Virus record (IMG/VR): IMGVR_UViG_3300032236_001091
Coordinates: 1 to 44,418 of that record
Source: a virus
Direction: 5' to 3' (one strand)
Length of the DNA: 44,418 bases
The notes under the pieces are model-generated. The model was not told where the DNA came from. It did no database searches and saw nothing but the letters and a program-made list of their open reading frames with translations. Positions 16,390-25,148 of this stretch are shown here, in pieces; position 1 is the stretch's first letter; each line of letters starts with the position of its first letter. A program made the translations under genes and the position numbers.

Positions 16390-18100
16390 AGGTATTCTCT
16401 TCCGTGTTCAGGCTATCAAAATTGCGAACTATGTCATCCCAGCGTTTATCTGACCTAGATTCTTTTGCCCCTTCCCCGCCCAACTGACGAGCCAATTCAA
16501 CCATCACGACAAAGGCGTCCGCCAAGTCAGGGGACCGCCCCGTGCGTTTCTTCATCTCGGACTTGGTTTCAACAACGATCTTGCGCTTCTCATCGTTGAA
16601 CATCCTGCTGCACAACTCTTTAAGCGTATCGTTGTCTAGTCCGCCCAGCTTGTCCTTGGTGGCCCACTGTCGGACACTGAACCAAAGTTCCGACACTTTG
16701 CGGTCATAGACTTCGTTCGATGGACGCGAATCTTCCTCGGACACAGGCTTTTCCGATGGCTTTCCACCGAATTCAACACGAACGATCTGACCCCAAGTTT
16801 TCTGAATGATGTCGGCCAATCCTCCGCCTTCGCCCGAGGAATCCATCGCGAAATGCTCGGATCGAACTCCGCGTTTCTGGCAATTCTCAATAACGAGATT
16901 GGCGATCTGATAATGCACCGGCTCCTGAGACATCGCATTTGGAGAAATATGCACAACCTCATCGGACGACAGTGTCATAATCCCAGCCAAATTGAGGCCC
17001 AATCGACCAAACCTTAGAATACACCGGTCGCCACCCATGAATGCGGGATCCAAGGAAGCCACTTTGATTGATGCGTTTCGAAAGATGATCTGCTTACGAA
17101 GATCGTGCTTTTCGATCAATGACTCGGACAAGACGGTCTTGACCATACCGTCCGGTGCCCACATGCCACGGGTGTATTTCCAGAACGTCGGGCTGTTCTC
17201 GCCTTCATGCTCTTTCGCCTGGATAAGCTGCTGCTTTGTAATCAAAAATGGGTACAAAGTGCGTCCAGCTTTGAAATTTGGGGATTTTGACCCATCGAAT
17301 CGAAGGCAAACCCCGCGTTGCGTAACCCATTCCTCATCCTCAATGTCAACAGAACCCCACCCATGCTTAGGTGTCGAAAACCGTCCGTGTGGGTCAAACT
17401 TGCTTGCGGGGTTACCGATAACGAGAAGTTTGAATTCTTTGTTGCCCTTGGAAAGGTTTGTGCAAGCCTCAAATGCCGCTTCCGGAGTGTCCGTTGCTTC
17501 GTCAACAATGACCATAACCCGTTCAGCGTGAATACCTTGAATGTTTGCCACAGCTTTAGCGGTATTGCCTTCAGCCACGGCGATTGCGGAGATCGAGTGC
17601 TTGTCATCACCGCGCACGGACTGAAGCGTCATTTTTGAGTCCACAAGATTTCCAGGAAACCCCGTTGAGCTTCTAAAAAGCCCTTGGATGTTACCCCACA
17701 TACGCTTGCGGATCATCTTGGCAGTGGTGGATGTAAGGACCACCGCCGTCTTGGATGGGTTTGCTGCCCAATACAGCATGGCAAATAGGGACGCCCCGTA
17801 GGTCTTGCCCGAAGCGCCGCACCCTGCCCAGCTTACATAGTTGGAATCACAAAGGCTTTCGACCTGCCTTTCCAGCCATTCATGCCAAATGAGCTTCGGC
17901 CATAGGATGCTGGCCAACTCTCTACAATGTCCATAGGTGCCAAGCCCACCCTCATGAATCTGCAACTTGTTTCGAAAAGCATAGCATTCGACATCGGCTG
18001 GCGTGAGTCGAACATTGGTCCGAATCCCGTACTTGTATTCAATCAGCCTTTGCGGTTGAATCGCCGTGGGTACAACGGTTTCGGTTGCTGTATCGTTCAT
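16328..18100 (-). CDS. terL: Large terminase subunit
   Basis: A 590-residue packaging motor. Deviant Walker A AGCGASGKT is at about 92-100 and Walker B VMVIVDEA at about 195-202 in the ATPase domain. The RNase H-like nuclease domain has acidic residues in VASLDPAF (D351), FAMDSSGEGGG (D420) and RSPDLADAF (D526/D529). It cuts and pumps DNA into the prohead through the portal. ATG 18100, after AAAGGA, is chosen over an upstream in-frame start at 18232 that would encode a Pro/Val low-complexity extension overlapping the divergent fibre gene. It is first gene of the minus-strand head operon. No small terminase was recognised. Confidence 0.93.
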   Translation of the reverse strand: MNDTATETVVPTAIQPQRLIEYKYGIRTNVRLTPADVECYAFRNKLQIHEGGLGTYGHCRELASILWPKLIWHEWLERQVESLCDSNYVSWAGCGASGKTYGASLFAMLYWAANPSKTAVVLTSTTAKMIRKRMWGNIQGLFRSSTGFPGNLVDSKMTLQSVRGDDKHSISAIAVAEGNTAKAVANIQGIHAERVMVIVDEATDTPEAAFEACTNLSKGNKEFKLLVIGNPASKFDPHGRFSTPKHGWGSVDIEDEEWVTQRGVCLRFDGSKSPNFKAGRTLYPFLITKQQLIQAKEHEGENSPTFWKYTRGMWAPDGMVKTVLSESLIEKHDLRKQIIFRNASIKVASLDPAFMGGDRCILRFGRLGLNLAGIMTLSSDEVVHISPNAMSQEPVHYQIANLVIENCQKRGVRSEHFAMDSSGEGGGLADIIQKTWGQIVRVEFGGKPSEKPVSEEDSRPSNEVYDRKVSELWFSVRQWATKDKLGGLDNDTLKELCSRMFNDEKRKIVVETKSEMKKRTGRSPDLADAFVVMVELARQLGGEGAKESRSDKRWDDIVRNFDSLNTEENTYVEAPERTFWSEGGMDVSHS

Positions 18101-18116
18101 TTTCCTTTTTGTTTTT

Positions 18117-19397
18117 ATGCCTTCACAACTTCCAAGTAGCTCTGGGTGCTGCACTTGCGGCACAAGCCCTACCGTGGTCAATGTCCCAGGCCCAACCGGC
18201 CCTGCTGGAACTAGCGGTACCAATGGAACCAACGGTGTAAACGCTTACTGCACGACTACGGCGCAGTTCACTGTCCCTAATGTCAATTTCACCGTAACGC
18301 TTGCGGTCGATTCTACCAGCTTTTTGCCCACAAGCCCCGGCGGAGCATATATCGAGGTGTACGTTGGTAACGCCGGATATTTCGAGGTCATTTCGTTCAC
18401 CAGCAACTCGATTCTTGTTAAGAACATTCAAGCTGTACCGGTTTCCACGGTGGTGCCGCTCGGTCAGAAAGTTTCGATTGCCGGTCCTCGGGGGCTTACC
18501 GGAACCTCTGGAGGTGGCGCACCTTCGACCTCGACGTACATTCTTCAGACTGCCGACGCATCGCTTCCAAATGCTCAGGCTCTTTCCACGCTGACCACCG
18601 GGTACGCCAAGGTAACCAATGGGACTGGTGCCATCACCACGGTATCCACAATTCCGGCTAGTGCAATTTCCGGAACTCTTACCGTCGCTCAAGGAGCGGT
18701 CGGAATTGGAGGATATGCTATTGGGGACATGATTACGGCGGCGACAACCAATTCTCTTACTCGATTGTCTCCCGGCACTGCTGGATACCCGATTGTCTCC
18801 AACGGTGCTGGAGCGCAACCTGGATACGCGCAGTTAAACCTTGGAATCGGAGCAACTGGTGTTCTGAACATTGCCAATGGCGGCACCGGATCAACCACAG
18901 CAGCAGGAGCCAGAACCGCACTTGGATTGAACAGTGCATTCAATCCTCAATATCTGGCTGTTTATTTTTCAACGATTGAATTTGGATGGACAGTTCCAAT
19001 CGTTTCTGGAGGTGGACTTGGTTCAGTAATTTTCGTTGCAGCCAACCAGCCTTCAACGACTACGTCATACCAAAGCGAAGCCGCTTTCGGATCAAATGGA
19101 GCATATACTCCAACTACCACAGGTTATTACCGAATCGATGTTGATTTGTTTGTTCGACCAAATTCTGGAACACGCACTTACACCGCTCAAATTTTTAAGA
19201 ATGCTGCTGTGACTGGAATTACAGGTCGAGTGACAACTACGAGCACTCAATCAGTTACGCTTTCCATCGGTGGTATTGTTCAAATCACAAACGCTAATTC
19301 CGACACAATCCAAGTAGCAATTTACGCGGACGTAGCGGCTACCAATTCTGTGTTTGAAGCTGGAAGCCGAGTTACCATCACCAAGATTTCTCCATGA
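18117..19397 (+). CDS. Tail fibre with collagen-like repeats and C1q-like tip
   Basis: A 426-residue adhesin. It has a Cys-rich N-terminus (CCTC, 11-14), a short collagen-like GXY run at about 25-40 (GPTGPAGTSGTNGTNG), a second at about 122-133 (GPRGLTGTSGGG), a shaft with GGTGSTTAAGARTALGLN (a common phage fibre motif), and a C-terminal jelly-roll like C1q/TNF domains (about 310-426, with GYYRIDVDLFV and SDTIQVAIYAD). Collagen-C1q trimers bind ligands in bacteria and phages. The C-terminal third is more AT-rich than the rest, suggesting exchange. ATG 18117 is 16 bp from the divergent terminase start; an in-frame TTG at 18066 would add a spurious hydrophobic stretch. Confidence 0.8.
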   Translation: MPSQLPSSSGCCTCGTSPTVVNVPGPTGPAGTSGTNGTNGVNAYCTTTAQFTVPNVNFTVTLAVDSTSFLPTSPGGAYIEVYVGNAGYFEVISFTSNSILVKNIQAVPVSTVVPLGQKVSIAGPRGLTGTSGGGAPSTSTYILQTADASLPNAQALSTLTTGYAKVTNGTGAITTVSTIPASAISGTLTVAQGAVGIGGYAIGDMITAATTNSLTRLSPGTAGYPIVSNGAGAQPGYAQLNLGIGATGVLNIANGGTGSTTAAGARTALGLNSAFNPQYLAVYFSTIEFGWTVPIVSGGGLGSVIFVAANQPSTTTSYQSEAAFGSNGAYTPTTTGYYRIDVDLFVRPNSGTRTYTAQIFKNAAVTGITGRVTTTSTQSVTLSIGGIVQITNANSDTIQVAIYADVAATNSVFEAGSRVTITKISP

Positions 19398-21211
19398 GCG
19401 AACGCGCCCCGAAAAGAATCAGCGACGGTTCAATCTCGTTTGAGGGCGGCGTTGATACGGGCCGGTCCCCAAACCTTGTTGCACGCAATCAAGTCGTCTG
19501 GGCGGTCAATACGACGTTTTACGGGGCGTTCTGCTCGACTCGCTCAGGGTGGAAGAAATTGCCGTTTAACGCCGATGGAATTGATGGTGTTTTCCAATGT
19601 TGCAGCGGTTACGTCTCCGACGATGGCCACAAGTACCTTGTATTCCTGATTGGTGGTCGAGTTTTCGTGTGGGACAAGCATTCCACCACAGCTACCGAAA
19701 TCACCATCCCCGGAGATCCGAATCCTTCGATCTTCAATCAAGGCTGGATGCTTCAGGCGGAAAACTACCTCATCATTCAAGATGGGTTTAGCCGACCTTT
19801 AATTTGGGATGGATCAACACTTCGGCGAGCCGCCAATGACGAGATCAAGTGCGGCACGGTCATGGGCTACGTTCAGGGTCGAATTTGGTACGCACTTACA
19901 AATGGCTTGTCGTTTCGTGCGACCGATCTTGTTTACGGAAACGGAGAACGTTCAGACGTTCTCAAGGAGACCGAAAACACTTTCTTGAACGAAGGTGGCG
20001 ATTTCACTGTCGCTCAGGATTCGGGAGGCATCACTGGCATCGGTATTCCCGCAGTTCTCAATACCGCGCTTGGGCAGGGTCCGCTGCTCATCATGACCCC
20101 CAAGTACGTTTTCGCGATCAACGCGCCAACGGATCGAACGGCTTGGAAGAACCTGAACTACCCGATTCAGTCCATTTCGCTCGTCAATTACGGGTCTGTG
20201 TCGGCCAGGTCCTGCGTTACGGTCAATGGCGACGTGTATTACCGGGCACCGGACGGAATCCGATCTTTCTTTGCTGGCCTTCGACAGTTCAGCGATTGGG
20301 GCAACACTCCTCAATCCAATGAGATGAGTTTCCTGCTAAAACAAGATCAATCGGATCTTCTGGCCTACTCATCCGGCATCACGTTCGACAACCGGCTTTT
20401 GATAACTTCCTCTCCGTACAATTCGGACAAAGGAGTTTTGCATCGAGCATTGTCGGTTCTTGAGTTCAATTTGATTTCAGGACTTAAAGGAAAGCTGCCT
20501 CCATCATGGGAAGGCATGTGGACCGGACTCGACATTCATCAACTAGTCAAAGTTGAGTATGCCGGAAATGAGAACGCCTACATCATTTCCCGAAACGCTA
20601 CTACTCTTGCAGTCGAGATTTGGGAAATCACAAAGGATGACGATGCCGATAGCCCCTCGTTGGGGGTTCAAACGCCGATCCAATGGGAGATCCAAACCAA
20701 AGCGTACAACTTTGACCAGCAACAGTTTAAGAAACGCTTGGATTCGGCAGAGCTTTGGGTGGACGACATCCGAGGCACTTGCGTGTTTGACGTAAAGTAT
20801 AAGCCCGACCAGTACCCTTCTTGGGTTTGCTGGAATACTTGGTCTGAGTGCGCCAATATCAACCTCTGCTCCGGATCCGGGTGCGGTGCTCCGATTCAGA
20901 ACCTTCAGCCGCAATACCGCACCAAGATGCGCTTGCCGACGCCTTCGGATGCCTGCGATCCGGTGCTTGGAGAACAGTTCAAACGCCTGTTCGATGTCCA
21001 GTTGCGGATTGCAATGACAGGGCATGCTCGGATAAAACTTCTACGGGTGAATGCCATTGAAGTTCAGGAGCCTACCGTGGGCGAATGCCGAACCGATTCG
21101 GCGTGTTCTTCCTTGGCGTTGAATTGCTCAAGCCAAACGAGTTGCGATTGCTCGATGCTGGATACCTGCGCTCAATATCTGTTTGCGTACCGTTCTGACC
21201 CTGGAAACTGA
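19394..21211 (+). CDS. Tail nozzle / stabilisation-like protein
   Basis: A 605-residue protein with repeated beta-strand blades (for example KYLVFLIGGRVFVWDKHS and NYLIIQDGFSRPLIWDG), as in podovirus tail nozzle proteins that form a beta-propeller below the adaptor. The C-terminus has an exceptional cysteine density (about 485-590, including NLCSGSGCGA and SCDCSMLDTC). It overlaps the fibre gene by ATGA and is followed by collar fibre and adaptor. The nozzle call rests on position, size and repeats. A head-binding fibre adaptor is the main alternative. Confidence 0.7.
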   Translation: MSERAPKRISDGSISFEGGVDTGRSPNLVARNQVVWAVNTTFYGAFCSTRSGWKKLPFNADGIDGVFQCCSGYVSDDGHKYLVFLIGGRVFVWDKHSTTATEITIPGDPNPSIFNQGWMLQAENYLIIQDGFSRPLIWDGSTLRRAANDEIKCGTVMGYVQGRIWYALTNGLSFRATDLVYGNGERSDVLKETENTFLNEGGDFTVAQDSGGITGIGIPAVLNTALGQGPLLIMTPKYVFAINAPTDRTAWKNLNYPIQSISLVNYGSVSARSCVTVNGDVYYRAPDGIRSFFAGLRQFSDWGNTPQSNEMSFLLKQDQSDLLAYSSGITFDNRLLITSSPYNSDKGVLHRALSVLEFNLISGLKGKLPPSWEGMWTGLDIHQLVKVEYAGNENAYIISRNATTLAVEIWEITKDDDADSPSLGVQTPIQWEIQTKAYNFDQQQFKKRLDSAELWVDDIRGTCVFDVKYKPDQYPSWVCWNTWSECANINLCSGSGCGAPIQNLQPQYRTKMRLPTPSDACDPVLGEQFKRLFDVQLRIAMTGHARIKLLRVNAIEVQEPTVGECRTDSACSSLALNCSSQTSCDCSMLDTCAQYLFAYRSDPGN

Positions 21212-21219
21212 TTCCGCTT

Positions 21220-21972
21220 ATGCCGACCCTTCAAACCACATTGATTTCGCTGACGCCTCCGACGTTGCCGGTCAACTACTGCCCCAGCAGCTACCAAGCC
21301 CTTGCCAATGACCTGATCGGACAGACGGTGGCGCAGTTTCGGTCAACTGCTGGAAATCTTTACTACAACACGGGAAGCTCGGCACCGACTGCGGACAATC
21401 GAATTTATCCTTGGTTGGATGATGATGGAAACTGGTGGATTTGGAGCACGTCATACACCGCTTGGATTCGAATCAATCCTTCCGCAGCGGGTAGCTCTGA
21501 ACGACGGATCTGGGTGGGATCGACCACCACACTTCTTTCCTACGATGGCGGTGACGGCACTTCCACGGTTTACGCTGCCGCCGGTCCAATGTGGGAGGTT
21601 GATAGCACAATGTCCGCAGTGTTCCCAGTTGGTGTAGGCACTTTTGCCAATAGCGGAACCATTTCAGTTGGAGCATTGACCACAAGCACAAGTGTTGCTG
21701 GAGAGGATAAACACATCCTAATTAACGATGAACTTCCGACTCACACGCACGATTTGACCTATAACAGCAAACCCGCTGTGTTTTGGGATAACTTCACTCA
21801 AGAGGCTGGCCCTGACACAAGCAATCAAAGTTATTCGTTCAATACCTCAGTTCCGTACACCAACAACAAAACTGGACTCAATACGACTAATAACCTTGGT
21901 CACAACAACTTGCCTCCAATGGTTGGCGTGTATTTCATCAAGCGCACCGCACGAATCTATTACGCGAAATGA
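21220..21972 (+). CDS. Tail fibre, phage collar-like
   Basis: A 250-residue protein. The C-terminal third has LPTHTHDLTYN (about 173-183) and NNLPPMVGVYFIKRTARIYY (about 229-248). The His-x-His plus the C-terminal NNLPP...F.K motif resembles phage tail-collar fibre tips, where the histidines bind metal within a trimer. The N-terminus (YCPSSYQALANDL and QFRSTAGNLYYNTGSS) is probably the attachment region. It likely contributes to receptor contact. It overlaps the adaptor gene by ATGA. The leader is T/C-rich without a Shine-Dalgarno site. Confidence 0.75.
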   Translation: MPTLQTTLISLTPPTLPVNYCPSSYQALANDLIGQTVAQFRSTAGNLYYNTGSSAPTADNRIYPWLDDDGNWWIWSTSYTAWIRINPSAAGSSERRIWVGSTTTLLSYDGGDGTSTVYAAAGPMWEVDSTMSAVFPVGVGTFANSGTISVGALTTSTSVAGEDKHILINDELPTHTHDLTYNSKPAVFWDNFTQEAGPDTSNQSYSFNTSVPYTNNKTGLNTTNNLGHNNLPPMVGVYFIKRTARIYYAK

Positions 21973-23000
21973 AACTCCTTTTCTCGCAAGTTAAGCCTCT
22001 TGTCGCTCGCGTGCTTGGGTTCTGCGTGGACGACGCTCGCGTAGCTTCGTACACCAACGAGGCGATCCGACGCTTGCTCAACAAAGGCTTGTGGGCCGGG
22101 TGTTACGGTCGATTCACGATCTACACCACAGACGGCTGCATCGTCTGGCCGCGCATGATCGAGACCATCGAATCCGTGGCGACCTGCTTCGGGGTAGGCC
22201 AAGTTCGCAATCAATGGTTTGAATTCCTTGAGGGAGGATTCGGCCTGCAATCCGGCGGAACGGAAGTGACCCCTTGGGGTGGCGCGTACTATTCCGGTTC
22301 CAACCTGCTCGATAGGGGGTCGGTCTGTTCCTACAAGGAATTGTCGGGCAACACGACAAGCAAGATCCGGACGTATCCCGGAGATTCCTCGGACGCTGGC
22401 AAATACATCACCTTGCAAGGGTACGATCAAAACGGTAACTGGATCCGAACCACCACTGGACCCGGAGGTGCTTGGATTGACGGCGAGCGCATCGCCCTGG
22501 CCATGCCGTTCTGTCAAACTACCAACTACTTCACTTCGCTCACCACTGTCATTCGCGAAGCGACCAATACGGTGTCGCGCCTTTACGAGTACAACACCAC
22601 GACCACGCTTGAGATCGACATTGCCGTGTACGACCCGGACGAAACTCTTCCGGAGTACCGCAAGAGCATGATGCCGATCAACTGCACGCCCACCAGCGGA
22701 TCGACTTGCGGATGCACCACCGATGGAACTGTTCCGGTCACCGTAATGGCCAAGCTCCGCCACATTCCGGTCAGCCAAGACAATGACCTTGTGATTCCGC
22801 CTTGTCCGGATGCGATCAAACTCATGGTTCAGGCGATTCGAAAGGAAGAGAACGATCTTCTCCCGGAGGCTGTTCTGTACGAAAACAAGGCTGTGCAAAC
22901 GCTTCAGGAACAGACTATGCAATTCCTCGGTGACGCGGTCGCCCCGATTCGCATGGTCGGCATGAACATTTCCGGTGGTGGCTTGAACACGATTTACTGA
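21969..23000 (+). CDS. Head-tail adaptor / tail tubular A-like protein
   Basis: A 343-residue protein. The helical N-terminus (RVLGFCVDDARVASYTNEAI, about 14-33, followed by RRLLNKGLW) resembles gp4/TubA-type podovirus adaptors that bind under the portal. The C-terminal helices (PPCPDAIKLMVQAIRKEEND) also fit that family. Between them is a beta-rich domain with a cysteine pair (TSGSTCGCTTDG). It would connect the portal to the nozzle. It is coupled by ATGA to the collar fibre. Function is inferred from size, helices and neighbours. Confidence 0.65.
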   Translation: MKLLFSQVKPLVARVLGFCVDDARVASYTNEAIRRLLNKGLWAGCYGRFTIYTTDGCIVWPRMIETIESVATCFGVGQVRNQWFEFLEGGFGLQSGGTEVTPWGGAYYSGSNLLDRGSVCSYKELSGNTTSKIRTYPGDSSDAGKYITLQGYDQNGNWIRTTTGPGGAWIDGERIALAMPFCQTTNYFTSLTTVIREATNTVSRLYEYNTTTTLEIDIAVYDPDETLPEYRKSMMPINCTPTSGSTCGCTTDGTVPVTVMAKLRHIPVSQDNDLVIPPCPDAIKLMVQAIRKEENDLLPEAVLYENKAVQTLQEQTMQFLGDAVAPIRMVGMNISGGGLNTIY

Positions 23001-23002
23001 TT

Positions 23003-23824
23003 ATGGACCCAATTTTTGGAGGAATTATTGGAGGTGTTGGAAGCCTTATTGGCGGATTGCTTGGGGCCGGTAGCAAGCCCAAGATCCCGGCGTTCACGCC
23101 CGTCGATGCCGCTGCGGAACAGAAGAAAGCCATTGAGGGGAATTTGGCCAACTTCGATCAGGCATCGCAGCTTGCCGCCAAGACGACCTCGGCGGATCAA
23201 GCGGTACTGACTGAACAGCTTAGAAAGGCAATCCCAGGCTATGACCAAATCATTTCCAAGGCATCCCAAAACATCCAGAGCCAGCTTGGGGGAGAGATTA
23301 ACCCGGATGTATCTGCACAGGTTCAACGATCCTCGGCGGCTAAGGCACTTGCTGGCGGGTACGGAGCGAGTTCGGGTCTTGGGCGTAGTCTTACCGCTCG
23401 CGACCTTGGTCTGACTTCGATGGGCATCCAGCAGCAAGGATTCGGCAATGCGCTCAACTACATTCAGAATCAACGCGCCACAGCCACCGCGCAGCCGATG
23501 AGCGTTAGCTCCATGTTCCTGTCGCCTCAACAACGAATCGGCACGGCTCAATTCAACGCAAGCGGGGCCATGCAGCAGGGCAATCTTCAAGCTCAAGCCA
23601 ATGCAATGCCTAATCCCATGCTTGCAGCTTTGGGCAATTCGTTTCAACAGTTTGGAGGATTGGCTGCTGGATACGGTATTCAGGCTAGCCTTCAAGATCG
23701 TGCCGCACAGAACTTGCAATCTTTGTATGGCGGCATGAATCCGTTCGCATACAATTCGTATGCCAACGCGCCTCAAAACTATCCTGCTGGATCGTTCATT
23801 CCTACTGACGCTGGTGGATCCTGA
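23003..23824 (+). CDS. Internal virion / DNA-ejection protein with glycine-zipper N-terminus
   Basis: A 273-residue Ala/Gln/Gly-rich protein. Residues 4-22 (IFGGIIGGVGSLIGGLLGAG) form a glycine zipper able to insert in membranes, followed by Ala/Gln-rich helices and a Gly/Asn/Tyr-rich tail. This composition and its place first in a three-gene ejection block match podovirus pilot proteins that leave the head and help DNA cross the host envelope. It starts two bases after the adaptor gene without a Shine-Dalgarno site. No enzymatic motif is visible. Confidence 0.7.
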   Translation: MDPIFGGIIGGVGSLIGGLLGAGSKPKIPAFTPVDAAAEQKKAIEGNLANFDQASQLAAKTTSADQAVLTEQLRKAIPGYDQIISKASQNIQSQLGGEINPDVSAQVQRSSAAKALAGGYGASSGLGRSLTARDLGLTSMGIQQQGFGNALNYIQNQRATATAQPMSVSSMFLSPQQRIGTAQFNASGAMQQGNLQAQANAMPNPMLAALGNSFQQFGGLAAGYGIQASLQDRAAQNLQSLYGGMNPFAYNSYANAPQNYPAGSFIPTDAGGS

Positions 23825-23829
23825 TCTTT

Positions 23830-25146
23830 ATGGCAACCGACAACACTTTCTTGCAAGCGTTCAACCAAGGAGCCTCCCTTGCCGATAAGGCGAGGAACTA
23901 CCAGCTTTCATTGGCCCACCTTGCTTTGCAGCAGGAACAGCAGTCCGTCGCGTCTCAACAAGCGGCGATTGCCATTCAGACTCACGGGTATGCCCTCCAG
24001 CATCAAAAAGAGCAGGACGCATTTTTGGCTGAGGATCTGCCCAAGATTCAGGACTGGCAGAAACAGTTCATTCAATGGAATGCCAAAGGGGATCCTCTAG
24101 CTCCGTTCCCAACTCCTCCTAGTGATCTAAAGAGCATCGCTGGACTTAAACAGGTTGGAGACATGAGTGCTCCGGTTCTTGCTAATCTTCCGATGGCGCA
24201 GAACAAATTCTATTTGCAGAAGGCGAATGAACAAACCATGTCTCAAGTGAATGATGACGTGAAGTTCGCCATTGATCATGGCATGGGTGATGTCGTTCGT
24301 CAGAACAACGGAGGATTGGATGATCGCGGGCGACCCGATCAAACACGTTGGTCAAACATTCAGTCTGCCATCAAGAATGAACGGCAGAAGGAACAATTGC
24401 CGACTACTCTAAAACCGTACTATGACAAGGTTCAAATTGAGAACCCAGGTCTTACGCATGAACAGACGTTCTTGAAGGCAATGGACATGGAGAAGCAGAC
24501 TAAATCCGCTGCCAAGTCTCCGCTACTTGCTTCCAAGGAAATATGGCAATCTTCTCCAACTGAATCGAATTGGAGCATGGTGCAAGCGCAGGCTCGCAAG
24601 ATGGGTCAGGACGCTGTGATTGGACCGGACGGTGATGTCATGTTCAAGCCAGCCTTGCCGCCACAAACACGCGCCAAACTGACTGACGCCGTTACCAGCA
24701 TTGATTCAATGGAGCCTTTGCTTAATTCCATCAAGGAAGATGACATCAAAGCGGCATTTGGTAAAGAAGGTGCATTGCGCGAAATTGGACAGTCTCTTGG
24801 ACTTGCGAATGCGAGTCTTGGCCGAACCGCCGCTCAAGATCGTTTGAAGCAGACTTACGATCTGTTGAAGCCTTTGATTCTGAAAGGTGTGCTTCATGAA
24901 CAGTTGCGTGGTCAATGGCAGGTCAATCAGGGTGATGGAATCCTTGGGTCAAACTTCAAAACCACGTCTCCGGAACAGGCGATTGCTCGTATTCAACTTT
25001 TGAAAGACACCTTGGCTGAGCAGAAGAAGATCGCCTTGGAACAACTTGGCGGACCTTCTGTTGAAGCTAAGGCGCATGGAGCTACTTCTCCTGCTGCGAC
25101 TTCCGGATCAAACAAGATTGGTCGATTCACCATTGAAGTTGAATAA
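23830..25146 (+). CDS. Internal virion / DNA-ejection protein
   Basis: A 438-residue, mainly helical, Gln/Ala/Lys-rich protein, with no signal peptide or obvious membrane segment. The N-terminus is heavily Gln-rich (SLAHLALQQEQQSVASQQAA), the middle is charged and amphipathic, and the tail is Ala/Ser/Thr-rich. It lies between two other ejection-type genes with gaps of five and two bases. Position and composition support a virion-internal role; no lytic enzyme motif is seen. Confidence 0.65.
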   Translation: MATDNTFLQAFNQGASLADKARNYQLSLAHLALQQEQQSVASQQAAIAIQTHGYALQHQKEQDAFLAEDLPKIQDWQKQFIQWNAKGDPLAPFPTPPSDLKSIAGLKQVGDMSAPVLANLPMAQNKFYLQKANEQTMSQVNDDVKFAIDHGMGDVVRQNNGGLDDRGRPDQTRWSNIQSAIKNERQKEQLPTTLKPYYDKVQIENPGLTHEQTFLKAMDMEKQTKSAAKSPLLASKEIWQSSPTESNWSMVQAQARKMGQDAVIGPDGDVMFKPALPPQTRAKLTDAVTSIDSMEPLLNSIKEDDIKAAFGKEGALREIGQSLGLANASLGRTAAQDRLKQTYDLLKPLILKGVLHEQLRGQWQVNQGDGILGSNFKTTSPEQAIARIQLLKDTLAEQKKIALEQLGGPSVEAKAHGATSPAATSGSNKIGRFTIEVE

Positions 25147-25148
25147 TC

